NCBI GenBank assembly: GCA_009843635.1
Contig: VYDB01000112.1
Coordinates: 1-64,000, forward strand
Direction: 5' to 3'
Length of the DNA: 64,000 bases
Origin: Gammaproteobacteria bacterium
GTDB taxonomy: Bacteria; Pseudomonadota; Gammaproteobacteria; Pseudomonadales; Azotimanducaceae
In this document: in pieces, positions 35,714 through 45,000 of the stretch
Position numbering within the stretch: the first letter of the stretch is position 1
Layout: each line of letters starts with the position of its first letter
Position numbers and translations under genes: made by a program
Notes under the pieces: model-generated
What the model was told of the DNA's origin: nothing
What the model saw: the letters and a program-made list of their open reading frames with translations, nothing else
Database searches by the model: none

Positions 35714-36958
35714 CTACCAAGCCAGCATCTTGGCCAACTCCCGATCCGCCGCCCTAAGGGCGGCGCGGGCGGTCAGCGTTCCGTCATGGGTGAGGGCCAG
35801 CGCGGTATCGAGCTGTTCGAAGAGCATGGCGCTGGCCCGAGTGGCCGGTACGGACATCGCGAAGCCAGCTTGTTCGATGAAGCCGCCTAGCACGGGATGG
35901 CCGGTGAGGGTCGGGTCGTCGATCAGTTCCACGAGGGTGGGTAGGCTGTAGGTGCCCAGCGCAAAGTCCGCCTGCACCGCCCGGGAAGTCAACCACAGCG
36001 CCAGCTTCGCGGCGGCGGCCTTCACCGGGCTCTGCTTGGCGACGCTCCAGCCGAAATAGTCGATCATCGGCGCCATTCGCTTTCCCGTTGCGCCATCGTA
36101 CGGCAGCAGCGATTGGCCCAAGGGAATCCCCGACTCGGCGTAACGGTCCCAGTTCCAGGCGCCATCGATCACCATGGCGGCGCGGCCCGTCTGAAACCGG
36201 GTGGACATCGCCTCGATGCTGTTGGTCGCCCCGGTCACGCCGTGGGTGCGTTCGAGGTCCAGAACCCACTGCATCGCCTCCGCGGTGCCCGCCGAGTCCA
36301 AGGCGGGATGGCCGTCAGCGTCGAAGAGCGTCCCCCCGGCAGCAGCAATGAACGGAATGAACCAGTAGGACCACTTGACCGGCAGGGCGATGCCGGCCAC
36401 GTCATCGGTGGTCAGGGCAGTCGCGGCTCGTAGGAAGTCTTCGGTTTGCCACTCGGCATTCGGGTAAAGGTAGCCGGCGGCATCGAATACGTCCCTGTTG
36501 TAGAGCAGCGTCATGCAACTCTGGCTGGCGGGCAGCGCATAGAGCGATGCGCCGTAGCTCATGCCGGCGAGCGCCGGGCGCAGGTAGCGGGCCTTCTGCA
36601 TCGGCGTGAGATGCGGCCGGAGATCTTCCAGCAGCGGAAATCCCTCCACGGAAACATGGCCGACCTTGCCCAGCTCCGTGGCGGACAGGCGAATCAGGTC
36701 CGGCGCCTCGCCGGCCTGGGCGGCGTTAATGAACTGCTGGATGTTCTGCAGGAAGGGTATTCTCACCACGTCCACCCGGATATCCGGGTTGTCCGCCATG
36801 AAACGGTCCACGGCCTCGACGAACAGCCGCTCCTCCAACGAATCCACGCCAAAGGTGTGCCAAGCCTCCACCGTCACGAGCGATGGACGCTCATCGGCGG
36901 GGAGAGGCGAGAACGCCAGCAACAGCAGGGCGCCAAAGAGGATGGCCTTGTGCGACAT
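35714..36958 (-). CDS. Sugar ABC transporter solute-binding protein (family 1)
   Basis: 414 aa with signal peptide MSHKAILFGALLLLAFSPLP, cleaved near ADE. Typical family-1 binding protein: VEAWHTFGVDSLEERLFVEA at the N-terminus, PDLIRLSATELG, and GRAAMVIDGAWNW in the second lobe. Captures a sugar in the periplasm for the permeases that follow. ATG 36958 chosen for the signal peptide; the frame is open to 37174. First gene of the nine-gene operon; its promoter region is shared with the divergent PhyH gene. Confidence 0.92.
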   Translation of the reverse strand: MSHKAILFGALLLLAFSPLPADERPSLVTVEAWHTFGVDSLEERLFVEAVDRFMADNPDIRVDVVRIPFLQNIQQFINAAQAGEAPDLIRLSATELGKVGHVSVEGFPLLEDLRPHLTPMQKARYLRPALAGMSYGASLYALPASQSCMTLLYNRDVFDAAGYLYPNAEWQTEDFLRAATALTTDDVAGIALPVKWSYWFIPFIAAAGGTLFDADGHPALDSAGTAEAMQWVLDLERTHGVTGATNSIEAMSTRFQTGRAAMVIDGAWNWDRYAESGIPLGQSLLPYDGATGKRMAPMIDYFGWSVAKQSPVKAAAAKLALWLTSRAVQADFALGTYSLPTLVELIDDPTLTGHPVLGGFIEQAGFAMSVPATRASAMLFEQLDTALALTHDGTLTARAALRAADRELAKMLAW

Positions 36959-37048
36959 CGGGGCGGCGAAGCAGTTTCCGGCCATATATACCCGCGAGTT
37001 CGCCAGCCATGCAAACAGCCACGGATGAATACGATTGCATTGCCGCGC

Positions 37049-37058
37049 CAAACGCTTG
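37049..37058. promoter_or_regulatory. LacI-type half-palindrome between divergent genes
   Basis: CAAACGCTTG fits the CAAnCGnTTG core bound by many LacI-family repressors. It lies about 90 bases before each of the divergent solute-binding and PhyH starts. A LacI gene is 2 kb away. The core differs from the GCATnCGnATGC sites before the TonB receptor, so the same protein may not bind both. Weak evidence. Confidence 0.25.
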
Positions 37059-37141
37059 CGCACGACTTGACCTAGGTGCTTGGACTCCGGCAGTTTACGT
37101 CCACCTTGGGGCTTGGCCGGGCCAGAAAGGAGGAGATCCGC

Positions 37142-37963
37142 ATGTCGGTGGTTTCGGACGCCGATCGCAGGCAATACGCCGAAAGGGGTTTCATGGTCCT
37201 CAAGGCCGTCATTCCTTCGGAGACGCTGACCATGCTGAGGGAGGAGTGCGCCTACTTTCTTGGCTACATGGATTCCCGCATGGACACTGGCCTAGTCGGC
37301 AAGGGCGCGCTGTCCTGGCGGGGCCGGCGCTACTTCATCAACAACATGTACCGCTACAGCACTAGGCTGTGGCGCTTCCTCTATGGGGAGCTGATGGCGG
37401 ACGTGTGCCGCAACACCTTGGGGCCCGATGCCTGCCTGTTCAACGAACAGTGGGTGGTCAAGGGCGCTGAACAGGGCATGCAGTTCGCCTGGCACCAGGA
37501 CTCCGGCTACGTCAAGGCCTTTGATCCCGATACCGTTCACCCGCCCTACCTGACCTGCTGGTGCACGCTCGATGCGGTAAGCACGGAGAACGGCACCGTC
37601 TCCGTCCTCGATCACGAATCGGGAGGCACCCTCAACAAGATCATCACGCACAGTCAGGATCCCGAGACCAACGACCTGATCGGGTACGCTGGCGACCATC
37701 CCGGCACGGTCATAGAGGCGCCGGCAGGCAGCATCATTGCCTTCACCAGCTACAACCTGCACCGCAGCGGCGCGAATACCTCCGGAGCTACGCGGCGGGT
37801 CTATCTGCCGCAATACGCCTCGGCACCGATCATCAACACCCGCACCGGGGAACAGTTCAATCTGGCCGTGCCCTTCCTCAGGAACGGCGAAATCGTATAC
37901 GACCGCAGCCAAGACAACGCGGCCAATTGGGGCGGTTCGGATGGGCCGAATTCTGTTGGGTAA
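37142..37963 (+). CDS. PhyH family Fe(II)/2-oxoglutarate dioxygenase (second copy)
   Basis: 273 aa. Iron ligands: FAWHQDSGYVKA (HxD) and the distal His in YNLHRSGAN. A strong ribosome site (AAGGAGGAG) precedes ATG 37142. It diverges from the transporter operon and converges on the LacI gene. Like the PhyH enzyme inside the operon, it is probably an oxygenase acting on an uncommon substrate found with the sugars; its product is unknown. The two PhyH proteins are not near-identical. Confidence 0.87.
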   Translation: MSVVSDADRRQYAERGFMVLKAVIPSETLTMLREECAYFLGYMDSRMDTGLVGKGALSWRGRRYFINNMYRYSTRLWRFLYGELMADVCRNTLGPDACLFNEQWVVKGAEQGMQFAWHQDSGYVKAFDPDTVHPPYLTCWCTLDAVSTENGTVSVLDHESGGTLNKIITHSQDPETNDLIGYAGDHPGTVIEAPAGSIIAFTSYNLHRSGANTSGATRRVYLPQYASAPIINTRTGEQFNLAVPFLRNGEIVYDRSQDNAANWGGSDGPNSVG

Positions 37964-37979
37964 GGCGCGGCGAAGCCGT
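37962..37979 (+). repeat. 18-bp repeat, copy 1
   Basis: AAGGCGCGGCGAAGCCGT fills the gap between the converging PhyH and LacI genes and recurs exactly at 58939-58956. Similarity continues with a CAGGCCCC block after a four-base gap. Contains the small hairpin CGGC-GAA-GCCG. Confidence 0.4.
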
Positions 37980-39007
37980 CAGGCCCCCGCCCCGCAAGAC
38001 CGCCTGATCATCAGATTGACTGGCAGTTCGTCGGGCTCGACGTCCTCGCCGGCGATCAGATCGATCAGTTGCTCCACCAAGCGCCGGCCGGCCAGTTCGG
38101 TGTCTTGGCGCACGGTGGTGAGCGCGGGGCGCATGTACTGGGCGATGGGCAGGTCGTCGTAGCCAACCACTGCTATGTTCTCGGGGACTGCCAGCCCATG
38201 GTCGTTCAAGGCCGCAATGGCGCCTACCGCAATGAGGTCGCTGGCGCAGACGATGGCATCGACGGGCCTGCCGGTTGAGAGCAGCGATTCCACGGCTTCA
38301 TAGCCTTCGGCCTCGGAGGAATTGGCGGGAATGTGAAGATCGGCGTCGGTGTGGATGCGGCGGTCAGCCAGCGCCTCCAAGTAGCCTTCGTATCGATGCC
38401 TGAATTCGGGGTTGGCGGTGGACGTGCGGCCGATGAAGGCGAAACTGCTGTGGCCGAGGTCGATGAGATGGGCGGTGAGCGCCTTGGCGCTTTCCTGATT
38501 CTGGCAGGTCACGTAGCTGGAGACGCCCGGCACTTGGTGCTCCAGGCCCCAGATCACGAACCTTGTGCCGCTTTCAACCAGTTCGATCAGTTGGGCGTCG
38601 TAGCTGGCCCGGTCGCGGATGCCGAGCAGGATCAGCCCGTCGGCGCGGTGGGCGTCCTGGAAGTCCTCCACCCAGTTCTCGCTGAGTTGCTGGAAGGTCA
38701 CCAGGAGGTCGTATCCGCGGCTTGCCGCCGTGTGGGCGGCGCTGCTCAGAATGGAGAGAAAGAACGGGTTGATGTGGGTTTCCACCTCATCCTCGCAGAA
38801 CAGCAGCGCCAAGGTGTTGGTGGTCTGCGCCCGCAGGCGGCTGGCGTTGCGATCAACCGTGTAGTGCATTTCCTTGGCGATGCGCTGGATGTGTCGACGC
38901 GTTTCGGCGCTTACCTCGGGGCTGTTGCGCAGCGCGCGGGAAACCGTTGACTGGGAGACCCCGGCGATTGCCGCAATGTCGAGAGAGGTGGTTTTGGCGG
39001 TTTTCAT
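37979..39007 (-). CDS. LacI family transcriptional regulator
   Basis: 342 aa. Helix-turn-helix LDIAAIAGVSQSTVSRALRN at the N-terminus, hinge region RNASRLRAQTTNTLALLF, then a sugar-binding-like core (IVCASDLIAVGAIAALND, VVGYDDLPIAQYMRPALTTV). Divergent from the TonB receptor, whose upstream region carries two LacI-type palindromes, so it likely represses the receptor until a sugar binds. It may also control the transporter operon. Confidence 0.93.
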   Translation of the reverse strand: MKTAKTTSLDIAAIAGVSQSTVSRALRNSPEVSAETRRHIQRIAKEMHYTVDRNASRLRAQTTNTLALLFCEDEVETHINPFFLSILSSAAHTAASRGYDLLVTFQQLSENWVEDFQDAHRADGLILLGIRDRASYDAQLIELVESGTRFVIWGLEHQVPGVSSYVTCQNQESAKALTAHLIDLGHSSFAFIGRTSTANPEFRHRYEGYLEALADRRIHTDADLHIPANSSEAEGYEAVESLLSTGRPVDAIVCASDLIAVGAIAALNDHGLAVPENIAVVGYDDLPIAQYMRPALTTVRQDTELAGRRLVEQLIDLIAGEDVEPDELPVNLMIRRSCGAGA

Positions 39008-39130
39008 TCAGCCAACGATCGACGGCCCGGGAGAGTTGATTCCGATAGTCTGGCCAATATACAGAAAGGGCAAGGCTTGGTGAATTTCGGCGGTGGTTCA
39101 GATGGAGCTGCGTTAGCCGTAGGCCCAACC

Positions 39131-39161
39131 GCATTCGTATGCGAGTGATGCATACGAATGC
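39131..39161. promoter_or_regulatory. Double LacI-type operator before the TonB receptor
   Basis: GCATTCGTATGC (39131-39142) and its exact reverse complement GCATACGAATGC (39150-39161) are separated by seven bases. Each arm is itself near-palindromic around a central CG (GCATnCGnATGC), the form expected of LacI-family sites; the two centres are 19 bases apart, about two helix turns. It lies directly before a -35/-10 candidate and next to the divergent lacI-type gene. Confidence 0.6.
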
Positions 39162-39167
39162 GTCAGC

Positions 39168-39196
39168 TTGCCTAATGGCAGGCTCCTACTTAGCAT
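39168..39196 (+). promoter_or_regulatory. Candidate sigma-70 promoter of the TonB receptor
   Basis: TTGCCT (39168-39173), a 17-base spacer, then TAGCAT (39191-39196); each hexamer matches four of six consensus positions. It starts seven bases after the double operator and ends about 40 bases before the receptor start. Weak hexamers would fit a regulated promoter. Confidence 0.35.
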
Positions 39197-39234
39197 TCTC
39201 AAGTGGGAAAAAGCGCATATTCAAGGGGATTAAG

Positions 39235-42033
39235 ATGTTGCACAACAGACACTCGATGATGTGGGGCGCCGCAGCCGCGCTCACGGCAGCTTCGGGCTTG
39301 GCGTGGATGGCAGGGCCGGCGTCGGCTGCGGAAGCGGACGAGGAGGAGATCATTGAGGAGATCGTGGTCACCGCCAAGTACCAGCGCAGCCTCGCCGACG
39401 GCATCTCCCAGAAACGGGATGCGGACAGTCAGATCGAGGCGGTCGGCCTTGAGGACATCGGCGTGCTGCCGGCCAAGTCCATCGCGGAGGTGATCGCTTC
39501 CATGCCCGGAGTGGCCGGTGCGCGGGACGAAGAGGGCATCATCAGCCAACTGTCGGTTCGCGGAACCACCGATCTGACCCTAGGCACCCTCAACGGCCGC
39601 GAACAGGTCACCGTCGCGACTACCCGCAACGTCGAATACGCCCTCTATCCCCCCAACGTCATGACCGCCGTGCAGGTGTACAAGTCCGCCAAGGCGGAAC
39701 TCAACGAAGGCGGGCTGTCGGGCGTGATCAACATGAACACCATCCGGCCGCTCAGCTTTGACGACCGGGAAATCGTGCTCAACGGCGAAATGACCTTCCC
39801 AGGCATCTCGAACGACGTCATCAAGGCCAACGACCAGGGCGGACAGGCCAGCATCCTTTATGTCGATCAGATCAACGACAATTTCGGCGTGGTGCTGTCA
39901 TACGCCTATGCCGACGAAGTGCTTGGCCGCGACGGCGACGTCAATCCCTATGACTGGCAGATGTTCGCGGCGGGGTTCGGGCCGGCGCCCGACGTGGACG
40001 GCGACGGCGTCAGCGGCGACGAGGTGGTTCCGGCGGGCTTCAACATCGCCAACGGCGGCGGCTCCCACACGCGCAACAGCGCCTTCGTCGCCCTGCAATG
40101 GATGAACGACTCGGTGGAAGTCAACTTCGACCTGCTCGATTCCCGGCGGGAACTCGACACCCGTGACCACGGCGTGAATTTCCAAGGCCTCCGGGGCGCC
40201 GCCTGGAGCCTGACCAATCCGGTCTTCAATCCCCGCGGTGCGGTGGACGAGGTGGCCGCCGGCACGTTGACGATTCCGGGCACCAACAACCCGGGCTTCG
40301 GCAGCGATGGCAGCTCCAGCTACAACCAGGAAGCCGGCGTCGAGCACGACGTGCTGAGCACGGGGTTGAACGTCGTCTTCCTGACCGATTACTGGCGGGT
40401 TGCTGGGGACATCAGTTATTCGGAAGCGGAAAGCGAGGCCAGCTTCCTCAACGCCACCACCCATCTGGCGCCCACCGGCGGGTTCGGCGGCCCCACCCTC
40501 AACATCACCTTCGACGCCCTTGGCGACCATCCCAGCCTGTCCGTGGCGGAGGACTTGCTAGATCCGGCCATCTGGGTGCCGCGGCAAGTGGATGATCGCC
40601 TGCAGACCTCGGAGGATCAGCTCACCGCCGTCCGGCTCGACGTGGAGCGCAGCTTCGATGCGGGCGCTGATGAGTTTGGCCTCACCAGCATCGAATTTGG
40701 CGCCCGCTACACGGACCGGCAGAAGAAGTTCGATCTTCTGATCAATCGCTTCAACTCGGCGATCCTGCCGGATGTGGATCCGGTGCTGATGACGCCTGCG
40801 CCCCTGAACGACAGCTACGTGGACTACATCGCCACGCCTAAGAACGGGCCGGCATTCATCGTCTGGAACCCGCGGCGCATCATCAATGACCGGTTTACCC
40901 AGAGGCTGCCGGAGGTGGATACCACCAATCCCCTGCGTGCGCAAAACGAACTGCTGCTCGAATCCGGCGAGGTCGAGGAGCAGACCCTGTCCGGCTACCT
41001 GCAACTTAACACCGCAGGCGTACTGGGCAGCATTCCCTTCAGCGGCAACATCGGCGTGCGCCTCGTGGACACGGAATCGGAGTCCCCCGGTTGGACCACT
41101 CCGGACCGCTTCAATGTCGCAGCCTCCGCCATCAATCCGAAGAACGACTACTTTGAGGCCCTGCCTAGCCTGAACCTAGCGTTCAACCTCACTGACGAGA
41201 GCATATTGCGGCTCGGCGTGGCCAAGGTCATGAACCGAGCGCCCCTCGACGACCTGAAATCCTCGCAACAGCTCTACATCAGCGGCTTCGGCGCGAGTGG
41301 CCGGGCGGGCAACCCGATGCTGGACCCCACCACTGCTTGGCAAGGGTCCCTGTCCTACGAGTGGTATCCCACCGAGTTCAGCTCGTTGGCCGTGGCGGCC
41401 CACTACGCGGATCTGGAGTCCTTTGTGGGCACGGATTTCAACACCATCACCGTCATCACCGCGGATTCCTATGACGGCTTCGGGAACCTGGTGCCGGGCG
41501 GTCCCATCGACCTGCAGCTCGAGACGGTCGGCAATGGCGACGGCGGCTACATTCGCGGTTTGGAGGTTGCTGCCAACACCAACTTCGGCTTCATCTCCGA
41601 GCCCTTGGAAGCGGTGGGCGTGAGCTTCAACTACGCCTTTACCGAGTCCAATGTCATTCCGGTCGGCTCACCCGCATTCGGCGGTGCCGGCAACGTCGGC
41701 TCCGAGGGCGCGGCGCTGACCGGCTTGTCCGAGGACGTGGCCAATCTCAGCCTCTGGTGGGCCAACTACAACATTGAAGCCCGGATTGGCCTCGACTACC
41801 GTAGCGAGTACATCGAACCCAACGTGTTCGGCAACTTCATCAAAGTCGATGAGACCACATTGCTCAGCTTCCAAGTGTCCTACGACTTCAGCGAACGGTT
41901 CCGGATCGGGGTGTTCGGGTACAACATAGGCGACGAGCAGCGCCGCAAGTACACTGGCGATGTGCCTGACAGAACGGAGTTCAACCGCTATTACGGCGAG
42001 ACCTACGGCGTCAAGGTTTTCTATCGCATGTAG
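39235..42033 (+). CDS. TonB-dependent outer-membrane receptor
   Basis: 932 aa. Signal peptide with core AAAALTAASGLAWMAGPASA, then a TonB-box-like EEIVVTAKYQ, a plug domain (IAEVIASMPGVAG, LSVRGTTDL, LNGREQ) and a 22-strand barrel ending in an aromatic residue region (YYGETYGVKVFYRM). The length and plug variant suit a carbohydrate-type receptor. AAGGGGAT lies five bases before ATG 39235; the open frame back to 39139 crosses the operator and is not used. Imports large substrates into the periplasm with TonB energy; context points to a sugar. Confidence 0.94.
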   Translation: MLHNRHSMMWGAAAALTAASGLAWMAGPASAAEADEEEIIEEIVVTAKYQRSLADGISQKRDADSQIEAVGLEDIGVLPAKSIAEVIASMPGVAGARDEEGIISQLSVRGTTDLTLGTLNGREQVTVATTRNVEYALYPPNVMTAVQVYKSAKAELNEGGLSGVINMNTIRPLSFDDREIVLNGEMTFPGISNDVIKANDQGGQASILYVDQINDNFGVVLSYAYADEVLGRDGDVNPYDWQMFAAGFGPAPDVDGDGVSGDEVVPAGFNIANGGGSHTRNSAFVALQWMNDSVEVNFDLLDSRRELDTRDHGVNFQGLRGAAWSLTNPVFNPRGAVDEVAAGTLTIPGTNNPGFGSDGSSSYNQEAGVEHDVLSTGLNVVFLTDYWRVAGDISYSEAESEASFLNATTHLAPTGGFGGPTLNITFDALGDHPSLSVAEDLLDPAIWVPRQVDDRLQTSEDQLTAVRLDVERSFDAGADEFGLTSIEFGARYTDRQKKFDLLINRFNSAILPDVDPVLMTPAPLNDSYVDYIATPKNGPAFIVWNPRRIINDRFTQRLPEVDTTNPLRAQNELLLESGEVEEQTLSGYLQLNTAGVLGSIPFSGNIGVRLVDTESESPGWTTPDRFNVAASAINPKNDYFEALPSLNLAFNLTDESILRLGVAKVMNRAPLDDLKSSQQLYISGFGASGRAGNPMLDPTTAWQGSLSYEWYPTEFSSLAVAAHYADLESFVGTDFNTITVITADSYDGFGNLVPGGPIDLQLETVGNGDGGYIRGLEVAANTNFGFISEPLEAVGVSFNYAFTESNVIPVGSPAFGGAGNVGSEGAALTGLSEDVANLSLWWANYNIEARIGLDYRSEYIEPNVFGNFIKVDETTLLSFQVSYDFSERFRIGVFGYNIGDEQRRKYTGDVPDRTEFNRYYGETYGVKVFYRM

Positions 42034-42079
42034 TCATCGACTCGCCTTGGTTCCTCGGGAGCCGGGCTGGAGTTCGCCA

Positions 42080-45000
42080 ATGCGCCGCGTGCTGCCCGCA
42101 CTGCCGCTGCTGCTGTCGGTCATGGTTGCCGGCTGCGGCGGGGGTGGCGGCGGCAGTCCTACGCCGCCGGCGCCCACCCCGCCTCCGGGTGGAACCGATC
42201 AGCCACCCCCCGCTCCGGAACCACCCCCGGATGAGAGGCCGATGCCCGGATTCACCGATGTCACCGACGGATCCGGCATCGCTTTCACCGTCGGCTTTGC
42301 GGACAACATGCGCAACATCGAAGTGCCGATCGTGGTCCCGAGCGGTGTTGCGGCGGGTGATTACGACGGGGACGGGGATGTGGACCTGTTCATCGTGCGT
42401 GGCGATAAGGGCCCCAATCTGCTTTATCGGAACCAGGGCGGCATGGTCTTTGTTGAGGTGGCCGCCGAAGCCGGCGTCGCCCACACCCGCTCCGGCAATC
42501 GCGTTTGGCGTCACGGCTCACCCGCCCTGGCCGATCTCGATGGCGACGGCGACCTCGACCTGCTGGTACCCGGCTTGGACGGCGACCCCTCCTTCGTGTT
42601 CGCCAACGCAGGCAACGGCACCTTTGCCGATCGGACGCCGGGCTCGGGCTTGGACAGCATGCGGGCCGAGTACTCCATGTCGCCCGCCTTCGGCGATTAC
42701 GACCTCGACGGCGACCTCGACCTGGCGCTCGGCCATTGGGGCACGCCCCGGGACTTCATAGGCGGCGTCGGCGACACGGAGACGCTGTGGCGCAACGACA
42801 GCGAGGGCGGGCGCATTCGATTTACCAGCGTCAGCGAGCCGGCGGGCATCGCGCCCTCGGTCATCCTCAACGCCGACCCGCTCATCAGCCAGCGAACATT
42901 CGATCCGACCTTCACCCCCACGTTTGCCCGGATCGACGACGATGAGTACCCGGACTTCCTGATGGTGAGCGACTTCAACTTCACCCAGGTCTTCCTCAAC
43001 AACCGCGACGGCACTTTCCGCAACGTCACCGACCATTCAGTCATCATCGACGGCAACGGCATGGGCAGCGCAGTCGGCGACTATGACGGCGACGGCGACC
43101 TGGACTGGTTCGTAAGCAGCATCCTGGCCATCGGGCCCGACGTGCCCTCCCACCTGTCGAGAATCGGCAATCGCCTGTACCGCAACGACAACGGCAGGTT
43201 CGTGGACGCCACCGACGCGGCAGGGGTGGCCGACGGCGGCTGGGGTTGGGGCAGTTGCTTCATCGACTTCGATAACGACGGCAACCTGGACATCTACCAC
43301 ACCAACGGCTGGTTTGAGTTTGATCGCTATGGTGGCTTCACCAAGGACGAGTCCCGGGCGTTCCTGTCCAATGGCACCGGCGCCTTTGCCGAACGCTCAG
43401 ACCCCTTGGGGCTGAACGATGCCGAACAGGGCCGTGGGGTGGTCTGCGCGGATTTCGACAACGACGGCGATGTGGACATTCTGCTGTTGCACGGCAACCC
43501 AGACAACGCGGCGACCCTTTATCGCAACGACGCCTGTTGTGGCAACGAAGCCGAGAGCAACAACTTCCTAGGTGTTCGCCTGCAGGGCCGGCTACCCAAC
43601 TCATCCGCCGTCGGCGCCCGAATCCTGCTTGCCGCTGGAGGCCAGGAGCATTTGCGCGAAGTGACCCTTGGCAGCAACTTCGCCTCCCACAATCCGACCG
43701 CCCAGGTGCTTGGCTTGGGCACTGCGGACCGGGTGGACCGGCTTGAAGTTCTTTGGCCGGACGGCGCGCGGACCCTTATGGAGGCGGTTGCCGTCAACCA
43801 GTACTTGGACATCGAACATCCTGAATACGATCCAGATGAAAGTGCGGGCATTCGTCTGACCGTCGTGCAGGGCAGCGGCAGCGGCGCCTACGAGCGCGGG
43901 CAGGAAGTGGCCATCCGGGCGGAGGAGCCTGCGGAGCACTACCACTTCTCCCACTGGATTGTCAGCGGCGGCGAGGTTCGGGACGCATATTCAGCCGAAA
44001 CCGTCGTGACCTTGCTCGATCAGTCGGTGACCGTGACGGCGCGCTATCTGCCGGGGGTTTCCTCCGCACAGGCCGCAAGCGCCGCCCGCCGCTGGAACGA
44101 AGTGCTCCTGCAAGCGATTCGCAACGACTACGCGAGGCCCACGGTCCATGCGCGCAACCTGTTTCATGTGTCGGCTGCGATGCATGACGCTTGGAGCGCC
44201 GTCGAGGGCAGCGGCTCGTCTTGGCTGCTTGGCCGGGAGCGGGCGGGGGCGGCTTGCCCCTTTGACGGACTGCCGAAAATGGCAGATGAGGAAGCAGCCA
44301 GAACCGCGGCGCTCAGCTTCGCTGCTTATCGGATCATACGCCACCGCTTCGACGACTCGCCCGGGGCGGCGCAGATCTTTCGGGACACGGAAACCCTGAT
44401 GCAGGCCCTGCAGCTTGATGCGGGCATCGACACCACCGCCTACCAGGACGGGTCGGCGGCGGCGCTTGGCAACCATATTGCGGACTGCTACCTCCGCTTC
44501 GGCCTCGCCGACGGATCCAACGAGGCCGCCGACTACACCAATCGCGCCTACCAGCCGGTGAACGAACCGCTGGAGCCGACCCAGCCGGGCAATCCGAACA
44601 TCACCGACCTGAACCGCTGGCAGCCGCTGTCCCTGCCGGAATTCATCGACCAGGCAGGCAACCCGGCGGACAGCACCCCGGCGTTCCTGAGCCCGGAGTG
44701 GGGCGCCGTGGTCCCCTTCGCCCTCAGTGAGGATGACCGGACGGTGTACGAGCGGGACGGTTTCGAATACTGGGTCTATCATGACCCCGGCGAACCGCCG
44801 AGGATCGACGGCCCCTTAGCCGAGAACTACAAGTGGGCTTTTGCCTTGGTTGCGGTTTGGGGTTCGCACCTCGATCCGGCGGATGGCGCCATGATGGACA
44901 TCTCGCCCGCGGGCATTGGCAACGTCGCGTCCTATCCGGAGTCGTTCGAAGACCATCCCGCATTCTTCAACACCGAGGCTGGCGGGGACCCGGGCATTGG

